From Minicystis rosea (GTDB lineage Bacteria; Myxococcota_A; Polyangia; Polyangiales; Polyangiaceae), in the NCBI GenBank assembly GCA_001931535.1, contig CP016211.1:15913501-15977500 (forward strand): 64,000 nt of DNA, read 5' to 3'. Under the pieces are notes generated by a model. The model made no database searches. It saw only the letters and a list, made by a program, of their open reading frames with translations, and was not told the DNA's origin. Every line of letters begins with the position of its first letter. The stretch's first letter is position 1. Below, piece by piece: positions 42,523 through 50,867 of this stretch. Both the position numbers and the translations under genes were made by a program.

Positions 42523-42816
42523 GAATCAGGCTCCTTGCCGTCGGCGCGCCGCCGGGCCCCGTCGGGCACGGTGGACGCGCGTGCCGGCCACGGGCTTCAT
42601 CCCGGTGTTCACGTCGCCGCGCGTAGCGCGCTCCGGTGTCGGGCGGAAGGCAGAAGTGGGTTCCTTGGATACCGAGCCTGGCTCGCCGGCGGCGTGCTGC
42701 TCTCGTTCGTGAACGAGTCGATCCCGCGCCGTCTGCGGGAGGTCGCCGGGAGCGATGGTGTCGGCGTACGCGCTTGACGGCGGCGACAGCGACAGCGTTT
42801 CCTAAGCGCCCACGAC

Positions 42817-44076
42817 ATGCCTCGTCCCTCGTTTGCCATCGACGTCGTCGAGAGCGGATATCGGCTGGATGGATCCGAAGACGACTGGTTCGACCGCGTC
42901 CTCGGCGAGCTCGGCCCGGAGCTCGATCGCGGGCTCGGAATGATGGCGATCACGTACCGCTTCGAAGGCGAGCGCCTCGTCCTCGATCGCGTCGCGGGTC
43001 GAGCGTGTCCCGAGCATCTCCTCCAGTTCACCCGCCAGATGTACGAGAACATCCCGCCGGAGGCGGCGCGCGCCCTGCGCACCTCCGCGGGCGATTTCGG
43101 CGCGCTCTCCGAGTTCCTGCGCGCCGTTCCGGAGGCGGTACGCGCAGGTTATCGAGAGGTCCTCGCGCGAATTCGGATCTCCGACACGCTCCTCCTCGGC
43201 TACCCCGACGGCGACGGCGGGTGGATCACCTTCGCTTCGATCACCGAGACGCCGATCCGTACCTTCCCGGCGCAGAAACGGATCTGGCGCCGCATCTCGG
43301 CGCACCTCGCGACGGCGTGGCGGCTGCGGAGGCGCGTCGGCACCGCGCGCGCCGCGGTCGAGGCCGTCTTGTCCTCTTCGGGCAAGGTCCTGTCGGCGGA
43401 GGGCAAGGCGGCCGAGAAGAGCGAGCACGAGCGGCTCGAGCGTGCCGCGAGGGACATCGACAAGGCGCGCGGCCCGCTGCGGAGGCGCGATCCGATGGCG
43501 GCGATCGACCTCTGGAAAGGGCTCGTCCAGGGGCGCTGGTCGCTCGTCGATCGACTCGAGGAGAAGGGCGCCACGGTGCTCGTCGCGCACCAGAACGATC
43601 CCGCGACGCCCGATCCGCGCGGCCTCTCTCCGCGCGAGCGCGCCATCGTCGAGCTCGCGCTCACGGGCGCGTCCAACAAGCACATCGGGTACACGTTGGG
43701 CCTCGGACCGGGCACCGTCGCGGGCCACTTGCAGCAGGCGCTCGCGAAGCTGCGGGTCGGAGACCGCATGGAGCTCATGCGCCTCGGCGCCGCCGTCGGT
43801 TCGCAGGCGCCGCGCGCCGCGGTCGGCGACGCCGAGCTCGGGGTGCTCCTCGTGGAGAAGAACGGGGCTCGACGCGAGCACGCCGCGCTCACCGACGCCG
43901 AGGCCGACGTCGCGCGCCTGGCATGCGAGGGGCTCTCGAACGCCGAGATCGCCGAGCGCCGTGGGAGCGCGGAGCGCACCGTCGCGAACCAGCTCGCCCG
44001 CATCTACGAAAAGCTCGGCGTCCGATCGCGCGTCGAGCTCGTGGTCCTGCTTCTCCGCGCGGGCACGAAGACCTAG
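42817..44076 (+). CDS. LuxR-type regulator with two tandem HTH domains
   Basis: A 419-residue regulator. The N-terminal 250 residues have no recognised domain but are helix/strand alternating (a PAS/GAF-like sensor is possible). Two GerE/LuxR-type HTH domains follow: GLSPRERAIVELALTGASNK (starting about 269) and ALTDAEADVARLACEGLSNA (starting about 358), both with the recognition-helix region of the family (second HTH: ERTVANQLARIYEKLGVRSR). Two HTH in one chain are unusual for this family, and the first lacks the usual 'R-T-V-x-x-H' pattern (LGPGTVAGHLQQA). This suggests one functional and one degenerate or dimerising unit. Confidence 0.85.
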   Translation: MPRPSFAIDVVESGYRLDGSEDDWFDRVLGELGPELDRGLGMMAITYRFEGERLVLDRVAGRACPEHLLQFTRQMYENIPPEAARALRTSAGDFGALSEFLRAVPEAVRAGYREVLARIRISDTLLLGYPDGDGGWITFASITETPIRTFPAQKRIWRRISAHLATAWRLRRRVGTARAAVEAVLSSSGKVLSAEGKAAEKSEHERLERAARDIDKARGPLRRRDPMAAIDLWKGLVQGRWSLVDRLEEKGATVLVAHQNDPATPDPRGLSPRERAIVELALTGASNKHIGYTLGLGPGTVAGHLQQALAKLRVGDRMELMRLGAAVGSQAPRAAVGDAELGVLLVEKNGARREHAALTDAEADVARLACEGLSNAEIAERRGSAERTVANQLARIYEKLGVRSRVELVVLLLRAGTKT

Positions 44077-44312
44077 CGCCCGGCCCCGTCCTTCTCGGCT
44101 TCTCCCCCACACGATGACTATGGAGGAGCTCGTTCGCGCTGGGTAGCTTCCGGCATCATGCCGCGGGGGCGGAACGCGGGGGGCACGGCGTCGACGACGC
44201 GACCGAGCTGGCGCGCCGGCTCGGTCGCGTCGTTCGACGAGGTGGTGTTCGCCTCGCCGCTCGTCCGGCTCCGGACGGTCTTGATGGGCGCAGTTGCGCG
44301 TGGAGGTACCCA

Positions 44313-46058
44313 ATGACGATACAACGTGTGTTCGCAGGGCATCGCTGCTCGATGGTTGGACCGATTGCGCTGGCTCTCCTCGCTGCGGGATGCAGCGTTG
44401 GGCCGGACGAGAGCCAGCCCTCGGAGCCGGAACGCGTCGATGAGACACAGAGCGCGATCGTGGTCTCCAACATGGGTGTTTATTGCAGCAGAACGCAGTC
44501 GGACGGCTCCGCCTTGTTTGCCTGGGCGACCACCGGCGACATCTGCCAGTTCCTCGTCGACAACAACCCCTCCGACCCAGGGACACTGCGGCGGAAGGGG
44601 CTCTATGCCATCAACGGGATGAACAACGTCGTCGTCACCTGCACACCGAGCGGTGGTGGGACGATCCATTATGGATGGCAGGCGTACGGCGACACCGCGT
44701 TCGTGACGGCGAGAAATTACGCCTATCTGAACAATCCCAACGGCAGTTGCTATTTCACGGTCTCGCCGAAAGAGATTCCCATTCTCCGGAAGCCGTATCT
44801 CGACGACACCAAGGGGTGGCTCGGGTGCGCCGGCTTCAACTACGCACGAGACGGTTTGGTCTCTGCGGTGTTGCCCGACGGATCGACGAAGAATGTCTCG
44901 CCCGTGGTCAACACCCGCCGTCAACCCAACGCCAACAGCGGAGACTCCGGGCAGGATTGCGCGTTGCATGCGGGGGATGACGTGCTCGCCATGGCCTCCG
45001 GCACCGTCGTCATGGCCGGGTGTTGGGACACCGACAACCCGAGCAAGCCGAACGAAGATCAGCAGCATCAGAGAGACGTCGTCATCGAGCACTACGTCGT
45101 CGGGGCGACGCCCGGGTACTATGAGAAGTTCTATACGCTGTATGCGCACATGGCGAGCATCAACTCGGGTGTGACCGTCGGTTCGTGGATCAACAAAGGT
45201 GATCCGATCGGCCCGGCGGGCAGCACCGGTTGGGCCGGCGGGCCTCACGTCCATTTCATGGTCGACCGAGCAACCAACACGGTAGACGCGCTGGAAGAGA
45301 CGTTCGCATTCAAGCCTGCGCCGAACAGCACGGTCAGCTGCAGCTCCACGACGTACGACAACCCGTATACGAACGAAGCGCCGCACAACCTCGACCCGAT
45401 GATCATCGATCCTTGGGGGTGGCGCGGGCCGAACATGATGGACCCTTGGGCCATCGACAACAAACCGTACAACACGTCGTACGCTGGGCCCTTGCCGACC
45501 CAGGGTGGCCTCAGCGTGAACCTCTGGGACGACGGCATCGGACCGCCCGTCGCGCACGACTGGAAGTTCACCGATGGTATTCACCGGATCATGCCTCAAA
45601 CCTCCACGCCGAATAAGTGCATGGGCGTGGCGGGCAACTCGACGGCCGTCGGGGCCAAGATCGAGCAACAGGTCTGCAGCTCGCCGGTATCGAACTTTCA
45701 GCGCTGGCAGTTCACGAAGACGGGCGTGTCTTCGGGGTTGTCGATCTACGAGATCCGAAACGTCGGCAGCGGCCTCTGCCTGACCGTACCCTCCGCCTCC
45801 ACCACGAATGGAGCGATCATCGAGCAGCGAGCGTGCTTCGCGGGCGGCACGCCAAGCCAGCAGTGGGGCGCAAACTTCGCCAACGACACCAACAAGGCCA
45901 TCGGGAACGGGTTCCTGTCGATTTACCCGCAGACCGTGGCGGGCACCACCAAGTGCCTGGACGTGCAGGACGGCAGCAGCGCCGCCGGCGCGAAGTTCCA
46001 ACTCTACAGCTGCAACGACAGTGCGGCCCAGCATCTCAAGTACGAGTTCAGCGAATAG
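44313..46058 (+). CDS. M23 (LytM) peptidase lipoprotein with C-terminal ricin-B lectin
   Basis: A 581-residue protein; the ATG at 44313 is preceded by GGAGG. The lipobox LAAGC follows an N-terminal signal. An N-terminal domain of unknown fold contains paired cysteines (about 50-150). The M23 domain has HAGDD (His/Asp ligands, about 219-223), YAHM (about 278) and GGPHVHF (His ligand, about 309-315), all catalytic elements present, so it should cut peptidoglycan peptide crosslinks. Residues about 425-578 form a ricin-type beta-trefoil (KCMGVAGN, NFQRWQF, LCLTVPSAS, KCLDVQDG). It may act in predation or wall turnover. A 16-base-pair terminator-like hairpin at 46117-46153 follows. Confidence 0.93.
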   Translation: MTIQRVFAGHRCSMVGPIALALLAAGCSVGPDESQPSEPERVDETQSAIVVSNMGVYCSRTQSDGSALFAWATTGDICQFLVDNNPSDPGTLRRKGLYAINGMNNVVVTCTPSGGGTIHYGWQAYGDTAFVTARNYAYLNNPNGSCYFTVSPKEIPILRKPYLDDTKGWLGCAGFNYARDGLVSAVLPDGSTKNVSPVVNTRRQPNANSGDSGQDCALHAGDDVLAMASGTVVMAGCWDTDNPSKPNEDQQHQRDVVIEHYVVGATPGYYEKFYTLYAHMASINSGVTVGSWINKGDPIGPAGSTGWAGGPHVHFMVDRATNTVDALEETFAFKPAPNSTVSCSSTTYDNPYTNEAPHNLDPMIIDPWGWRGPNMMDPWAIDNKPYNTSYAGPLPTQGGLSVNLWDDGIGPPVAHDWKFTDGIHRIMPQTSTPNKCMGVAGNSTAVGAKIEQQVCSSPVSNFQRWQFTKTGVSSGLSIYEIRNVGSGLCLTVPSASTTNGAIIEQRACFAGGTPSQQWGANFANDTNKAIGNGFLSIYPQTVAGTTKCLDVQDGSSAAGAKFQLYSCNDSAAQHLKYEFSE

Positions 46059-46116
46059 CGTCGACGCACCCGGCGAGCCGCCTGGCTCGCAGCGCGGGAA
46101 GATGTCCTGATGGAAG

Positions 46117-46153
46117 TCTCATCGCTGCTCTCTGCGCGAGAGCAGCGATGAGA
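46117..46153 (+). terminator. Perfect 15-16-bp hairpin after the M23 lipoprotein gene
   Basis: CTCATCGCTGCTCTC (46118-46132) is separated by five bases from GAGAGCAGCGATGAG (46138-46152); the flanking T/A pair extends the stem to 16. It lies about 60 bases after the M23 stop at 46058. There is no T-run after it. Confidence 0.75.
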
Positions 46154-46431
46154 TCGCCTCACCTCGTGCGACCAGCCGGATGATGAAGCCATCGGCGGCG
46201 CCACGGCGCGGAGCTCATCGGCGGCGCGACGGGGGGCGCGCCGCTCGATATTCGCAATCAGAGCCCTCTTCCCGCGCCGTCGAGAGAGCTTCTCTTCGTC
46301 GTCGGCGAACAGATCGACGTTCAGGGTCTGGTCGCTTTGGAACCGGCAGAGGCCCTGAGCGTCGTTCGCCGAGCCCACGCGGTGACGGGCTTGACGGGCG
46401 GCGCGGGCGTCCGGCCTACTTGCACAAAGCG
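46154..46431. other. Intergenic DNA, no gene supported
   Basis: About 280 bases between the terminator hairpin and the fragment at 46432. Frames crossing it are Arg-rich with no recognised motif. No strong hairpin other than the terminator is seen. Confidence 0.35.
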
Positions 46432-46548
46432 ATGCTGATCATCCTGAGCGAGCAGATGGAGGCCTTCGCACAGGATGCGTGCCAGCAGCTCGAGCGGCGC
46501 GTGAGGGAGCACCTCGGCCGGCGATGGGGCGAGCGTTGCGCGCCCTGA
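46432..46548 (+). pseudogene. N-terminal remnant of a type VI secretion-linked small helical family
   Basis: A 38-residue fragment, MLIILSEQMEAFAQDACQQL followed by ERRVREHLGRRWGERC and a stop. It resembles the first helices of a family of about 130-residue proteins commonly encoded next to VgrG/PAAR genes of type VI secretion (start MLxIxxEQMxAF...RVxxHLxxx). The remaining two thirds are missing, and the next gene overlaps its end. No VgrG or PAAR gene is in the window. Family match is from memory, not a search. Confidence 0.4.
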
Positions 46549-47141
46549 TACCGCTATGGGCCATGTGGCTCGTCGGCCTGGTGTCACCGCTCTACTTCTA
46601 TGTCCTGCCGTTCTTCTACGTCCTGATCTTCGGCCGTGAGGACGCCCCTTGGGTCGAATGGTCGCACCAAGGGGCATTCCCGAGCTCGTATCCCATCGTC
46701 GGCCTCTGCGCCATCGCGAGCATCGTCGTCCCGACCGTGTGGCATCACCGCTCGCTCGTGCGCCTGCGCCTCCGCACCACCATCGTCCCAGACCCTCGGC
46801 GGCCAGGCTCTTACCGGGGCGCGCCGGGCGCGCTCACCCAGATTCGCCAACCCGAGCTCGCGGCCCGCGCAGCCGTCCTGCGGTATGCGCAGCGGTTGGC
46901 CATGGCGCTCGTTCTCCTCTCGCCCATCTACTTCGTGGCGTGGCGGGAGGCGCACATCATCGTCGCTTTCCATGTACCCCCGCCCCGGATCGTACCCGTT
47001 CCCGAGGATTACCTGCCGATGGCCGTCGTCGTGAGCCTCTTCGTCGCCTGGCACTTTCCGACAACCCACCGCGTCTTCGGCGCTCTCGACGTGTGGGGCC
47101 GAGTGGACCCGAGCATCGATATCCGTGCTGATGAGCGGTGA
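46524..47141 (+). CDS. Multi-pass membrane protein of unknown function
   Basis: A 205-residue protein starting at ATG 46524 (an earlier in-frame start at 46479 is possible). About four to five hydrophobic helices (LWAMWLVGLVSPLYFYVLPF, YPIVGLCAIASIVVPTVW, LAMALVLLSPIYFVAW, LPMAVVVSLFVAWHFP) separate short loops. It overlaps the preceding fragment by 25 bases, so both may have been one translation unit. No family recognised. Confidence 0.6.
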   Translation: MGRALRALIPLWAMWLVGLVSPLYFYVLPFFYVLIFGREDAPWVEWSHQGAFPSSYPIVGLCAIASIVVPTVWHHRSLVRLRLRTTIVPDPRRPGSYRGAPGALTQIRQPELAARAAVLRYAQRLAMALVLLSPIYFVAWREAHIIVAFHVPPPRIVPVPEDYLPMAVVVSLFVAWHFPTTHRVFGALDVWGRVDPSIDIRADER

Positions 47142-47264
47142 ATGGTCCCGACCCGGTCCAATCGGTGGACGGTTTGACGACGCCGCCATCGGTTGAATCC
47201 GTTCCTTCGTTTCGAGATCCATCGGACTGACGTGACCCAGATACGAGTGCTGCCGAGTCGGTTC
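47142..47264. other. Intergenic DNA
   Basis: Convergent region between the membrane protein and the fragment at 47265. Nothing supported. Confidence 0.3.
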
Positions 47265-47517
47265 GACGACGACCAACGTGGGGTAACAGGCCCTTTGACC
47301 TCCGGAGCCCGTTTGCTCGGTCGTAGCGCGGATCGCGGAACGAGCCGTCCCGTAGCACCAGGTCGAGGATCGCGCGCGCTTCGGCCGGCGCGCTGAATGC
47401 GGGTAGGATCTGCAGCGTTGGCAAGGTGGGATGGCGGCGGACCGATGCCTGGACCGCGGCCCGGCTCGCCGCGTCGCTGCTCAGGCGCTCGAGGTCGCCA
47501 AGGAGCGACGAGAACAT
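47265..47517 (-). pseudogene. Coding-like N-terminal fragment, cut at a dispersed repeat
   Basis: Starting at ATG 47517, about 80 residues look protein-like (MFSSLLGDLERLSSDAASRA, ASVRRHPTLPTLQILPAF, ARAILDLVLRDGSFRDPRYD). The composition then becomes Arg-rich and non-protein-like from about 47300 onward. The change coincides with the 29-base repeat at 47288-47316. This suggests truncation or rearrangement at the repeat. I do not recognise the protein. Confidence 0.4.
47288..47316. repeat. Dispersed 29-base repeat, copy 1
   Basis: AGGCC, a variable TTTG segment and TCCGGAGCCCGTTTGC are shared with 55428-55456; the last 16 bases are identical. Copy 2 lies after the metalloprotease gene. Confidence 0.55.
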
Positions 47518-47634
47518 GGCATCCGTTGGGAGAAGCCGGCTTTTTCTTCGTTCAAGCGCTCACGCCCGGAGGGCTCGAGGGTGTGTCCGGCGTCGTTCGC
47601 GATCAGCCCGAGCTCGACGCCGTGTAAACCCTTC

Positions 47635-48555
47635 TCACGCCCTGCCCTGAAGATGGCGGTCGAAGAAGCCGGCGAGCTTCACGACGGCGGTCTCCACGTA
47701 CGGATCCCGATCGTACAAGTCCACGTGGCTCGCGCCGTCGACCCAGAAGAGCTCCTTGGGTTGCGCTGCTTGCTCGAACGCAGCGATCGCCTGGTGTGCG
47801 GTGACGGCTCTTCGGCCGGCGATCACGAGCAGGGGGCGCGGCGCGATCTTGTCGATGAAGCGGAAGGCATCGAAGGCTGCGATGCGATCGACGCTGTTCC
47901 AAGTGAAGGTCTTCGCCGATCGCGGGTGCTGCCCGCGGTCGGTGCAGTAGTAGTCCCAGCCCTCGAAGGCGTACTCGCCCCCCGCGCGGGCCTTCTCCTC
48001 CGTGTCCGGAAAGATCGGGAAGCTCCCCATGCCCTCGCCGCGGGCCTCGGCGCTCCGAGCCGCGGCGGCCGCGGCGAGCATGCCTCGAAGGATCGCGGGG
48101 TCCTGCTTGCCGTCGGGACCTTCGCGAAACATGCGGCCGACATCGACGCCGCTGACGGTCGCGACGGCCTTGATCCGAGGATCGGTGGCCGCAGCGCCGA
48201 CGACGTAGCCACCGGAGGCGCAGATGCCGAGCGTGCCGATTCGCTCGGGATCCACGCTGTCCAACGTGCCGAGGAACGACAGGGCGGCCTTGAAGTCCTC
48301 GATGCGTTGCGCGGGATCTTCGAGCCCGCGCGGCATGCCCTCGCTCTCGCCCTGGTAAGCGGCGTCGAACGCGAGGGTCACGAAGCCCGCGCGGGCCAGC
48401 CGCTCCGCGTAGAGCCCCGCCGCCTGCTCCTTCACGCCGCTCCCCGGATGGCCGACGACGATCGCGGCGCGAGGACCGGCGATCGGGCCTTCGGGGAGGT
48501 ACAGGTGGCCGGCGAGCTTCAGACCGGCGCTCGAAAACGTGACGTCCTTCTTCAT
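47635..48555 (-). CDS. Alpha/beta hydrolase (YcjY/dienelactone-hydrolase-like) with Cys nucleophile motif
   Basis: A 306-residue protein; the ATG at 48555 follows AGAGGAG. Features: IVVGHPGSGVKEQAAGLYAE oxyanion region, the elbow GICASGGY with Cys112 at the nucleophile position instead of Ser (as in dienelactone hydrolase and the YcjY-type group), an acid in RPLLVIAGRRAV region, and a late His in GASHVDLYD. Substrate unknown, possibly small esters or lactones. An AraC regulator (48808) is divergent about 250 bases away and likely controls it. Confidence 0.88.
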   Translation of the reverse strand: MKKDVTFSSAGLKLAGHLYLPEGPIAGPRAAIVVGHPGSGVKEQAAGLYAERLARAGFVTLAFDAAYQGESEGMPRGLEDPAQRIEDFKAALSFLGTLDSVDPERIGTLGICASGGYVVGAAATDPRIKAVATVSGVDVGRMFREGPDGKQDPAILRGMLAAAAAARSAEARGEGMGSFPIFPDTEEKARAGGEYAFEGWDYYCTDRGQHPRSAKTFTWNSVDRIAAFDAFRFIDKIAPRPLLVIAGRRAVTAHQAIAAFEQAAQPKELFWVDGASHVDLYDRDPYVETAVVKLAGFFDRHLQGRA

Positions 48556-48807
48556 GGTCGCTCTCCTCTGGGGCAGCGGCGTTTTGCGCTGACCGTCTGC
48601 CCTCATCGTGCGAACCGAGCGAGCGCACCGCTGTCTCGTTCCTCCGAGGCTTCTGCCTGATCCTGCAAACAGCCCTCGACGAGGGCTCCCGTACCAAAGG
48701 GCTCGTGCGTCGATCTCGATGGTGTTGCCTGCTATCGTGGGCTGCCGCGCGGTCGACACGATCTGCCTGATCGTCCAGACGCCTGAAGCGGCGACGAGGC
48801 GTTGGAC

Positions 48808-49695
48808 ATGGACGACCAAGAGGCCCTCTACCGGGAGATGGCGGCGATCGTCGCGCGGCACGTGCCGTCGGACGGCGAGCTCACGACGGTGATCCCGAAC
48901 CTGCTCCTGAGTCGAAAGTCCTCGCCGAGCCAGCCCATGTACGTGACGCAGCGCCCGTGCTTCGCGCTCGTCGTCCAGGGAGCCAAGAGCCTCACGGTCG
49001 GCGGCGATCGCTTCGCGTACGGCGTCGGTGAGTTCCTCGTCGTGTCGCTGGACCTTCCGATCGTGTCCCGCGTGACCAAGGCGAGCCGGGCAGTGCCGAA
49101 CCTCGGTGTCGGCCTCACGATCGACCCGACGCGCCTCGCGAACGTGCTCGCTCGGGTGGAGGTCGGCGCAGCGACGGCCCGAGAGACGCCCCGCGGCGTC
49201 GCCGTGCACCGTGCCTCGCCGCTTCTGCTCGAAGCGGTCGTCCGGCTCCTGCGTCTCCTCGACCGACCCGAAGACATCCCGGCGCTCGCGCCGCTCTACG
49301 AAGAAGAGATCCTCTATCGCTTGCTCAAGGGCCCGTGCGCGTCGCGGCTCCTCCACGTGGCGAGGGCCGACACCCCGAGCACCAGCATCGTCAAAGCGAC
49401 GACCTGGCTGCGCGAGCGCTACGCCGAGCCCCTGCGCATCGGCGATCTGGCGAAGCAAGCGGGCATGAGCGCGTCGTCCTTGCATCACCACTTCAAGGCG
49501 GTGACGGCGATGTCGCCGCTCCAATACCAGAAGCAGCTTCGCCTGAGCGAAGGCCGCCGCCTCCTGCTCGTCGAGCATCTCGACGTCGGGACCGCGAGCT
49601 ATCGCGTCGGCTACAAGAGCCCCTCGCAATTCACCCGCGAGTACACGCGCCTGTTCGGTCGCCCGCCGCGCCGCGACGCCCGCGGTGAAGGGTGA
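48808..49695 (+). CDS. AraC-family regulator with AraC_N-type domain
   Basis: A 295-residue regulator; ATG at 48808 (an upstream in-frame TTG at 48802 is also possible). The N-terminal AraC_N (PF06719-like) cupin domain is marked by PSQPMYVTQRPCFALVVQGA and FLVVSLDLPIVSRV. The C-terminus has two HTH units (RIGDLAKQAGMSASSLHHHF and VGTASYRVGYKSPSQFTREY). It likely regulates the divergent hydrolase at 47635. An IS630-type element is inserted 32 bases after its stop. Confidence 0.9.
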   Translation: MDDQEALYREMAAIVARHVPSDGELTTVIPNLLLSRKSSPSQPMYVTQRPCFALVVQGAKSLTVGGDRFAYGVGEFLVVSLDLPIVSRVTKASRAVPNLGVGLTIDPTRLANVLARVEVGAATARETPRGVAVHRASPLLLEAVVRLLRLLDRPEDIPALAPLYEEEILYRLLKGPCASRLLHVARADTPSTSIVKATTWLRERYAEPLRIGDLAKQAGMSASSLHHHFKAVTAMSPLQYQKQLRLSEGRRLLLVEHLDVGTASYRVGYKSPSQFTREYTRLFGRPPRRDARGEG

Positions 49696-49727
49696 GGGCG
49701 GGCCACCACACGCATCGCCGTTCTCTA

Positions 49728-50864
49728 GAGCGGTTTCCACTCGGGTTCGGTACAAGCAGAGAACGCCCGGCAGGGTGATGGCATGCGGGCTGCGCGGGCT
49801 CCGCGCATGGGACCGTACAGTGTCGACTTGCGACAGCGGATTGTTGACGCCTACCGCAACGGCGAGGGAAGCATGCGAGAGATCGCGGAGCGTTTCGCCG
49901 TCGTTCTCAGCACTGTGCAGGACTATCTCAGTCTCGAGCGGACAACCGGGAGCGTTGCGCCTCGTCCGCACGGTGGCGGAAGGGTCTCGAAGATCGACGA
50001 GGCCGGAGCACAGCAACTACAGGCGCTCGTGGATGAGAAGAACGATCGAACCCTGGATGAGCTGATCGAGCTGCTGGAGCGCCGCACAGGTGCGCGCGTG
50101 AGCCGCCCGACGATGTGCCGGACGCTGAAGCGGCTTGGTTTGCCGCGAAAAAAAAGACGCTCTGTCCAAGCGAACAAGACAGGCCCGATGTCCAAGTCGC
50201 GCGCCGCAGGTTCCGCCGTCGAGCGTTGGCGGCGGGGGCGCGACGGCTGATCTTCGTCGACGAATTTGGCGCTCATCTCGGCATGACGCGTCGCTATGGG
50301 CGCGCGCCTCGCGGCAGGCGTGCCTATGGCAAGGTCCCCGCCAACCCGGACCCGAACATCACGCTGGTGATGGGGCTTGGCCTGCGAGGTGTCGTCGCAC
50401 CGTGGGCCTTTAAGGGGGCGATGAACGGTGAGCACTTCGATGTCTACGTGCGCCAAGTGCTCATGCCCGAGCTGAAGCGCGGAGACGTGGTCATTGCCGA
50501 CGGCCTTGGCGCGCATCGCCTGCGCGGCGTGCGCCAAGCGCTCCGTGCTCGAGGCGTTCGCTATTGGATTCTGCCCGCGTATTCGCCAGACCTGTCGCCG
50601 GTGGAGAACTGCGGCTCCAAGGTCAAGGAGGCCCTTCGCGCCGCAGCTCCGCGCACCGTGCCGGCGGTTTACGACGCGATGGTCCGTGGGGTCGACAAGG
50701 TCTTTCGGCAGGACGCGCAGGGCTGGTTCGCGCTGAAAGGCTACATCCGACGACCTCGTCGTCGCGCTCGTCCGCGCCCGGTCCAATCGCGCGCGCCCAC
50801 GCCACTTGGTCGAGCTCGCGCCTCGCCGAAGACCGGCTGTACCGCACTCGAGCGAAAACCGCTC
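49728..50864 (+). mobile_element. Complete IS630-family insertion sequence
   Basis: A 1137-base element bounded by imperfect terminal inverted repeats of about 30 bases (left GAGCGGTTTCCACTCGGGTT, right complement GAGCGGTTTTCGCTCGAGTG). It is flanked by the TA target duplication (49726-49727 and 50865-50866), as expected for IS630. It inserted between the AraC gene and a minus-strand helical-repeat gene, next to the latter's stop. Both flanks have the sequence CTCTA, so the CTAG-type stop codon (TAG) of that gene is kept after insertion. Contains one transposase gene in two frames. Confidence 0.92.
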
Positions 50865-50867
50865 TAG
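49783..50867 (+). CDS. IS630 transposase, produced by -1 frameshifting
   Basis: Frame 1 (start 49783 or 49807) encodes the N-terminal HTH part (YSVDLRQRIVDAYRNGEGSM, IAERFAVVLSTVQDYLSL) to about residue 125. At the A-rich heptamer A-AAA-AAA-G within eight A bases (50148-50155) the ribosome can slip one base back into the next frame. That frame encodes the DDE catalytic part with IFVDEFG (first Asp), VIADGLGAH (second Asp) and LSPVENCGSKVKEAL (Glu). The final stop TAG uses the TA of the target duplication. Programmed -1 frameshifting is known for this family, so the frame change is expected and not decay. Confidence 0.92.

Noticed and set aside
48556..50016. Extension of the hydrolase gene by about 490 residues upstream
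   Set aside because: It crosses the AraC gene and IS element in antisense. The start at 48555 has a clear ribosome site.
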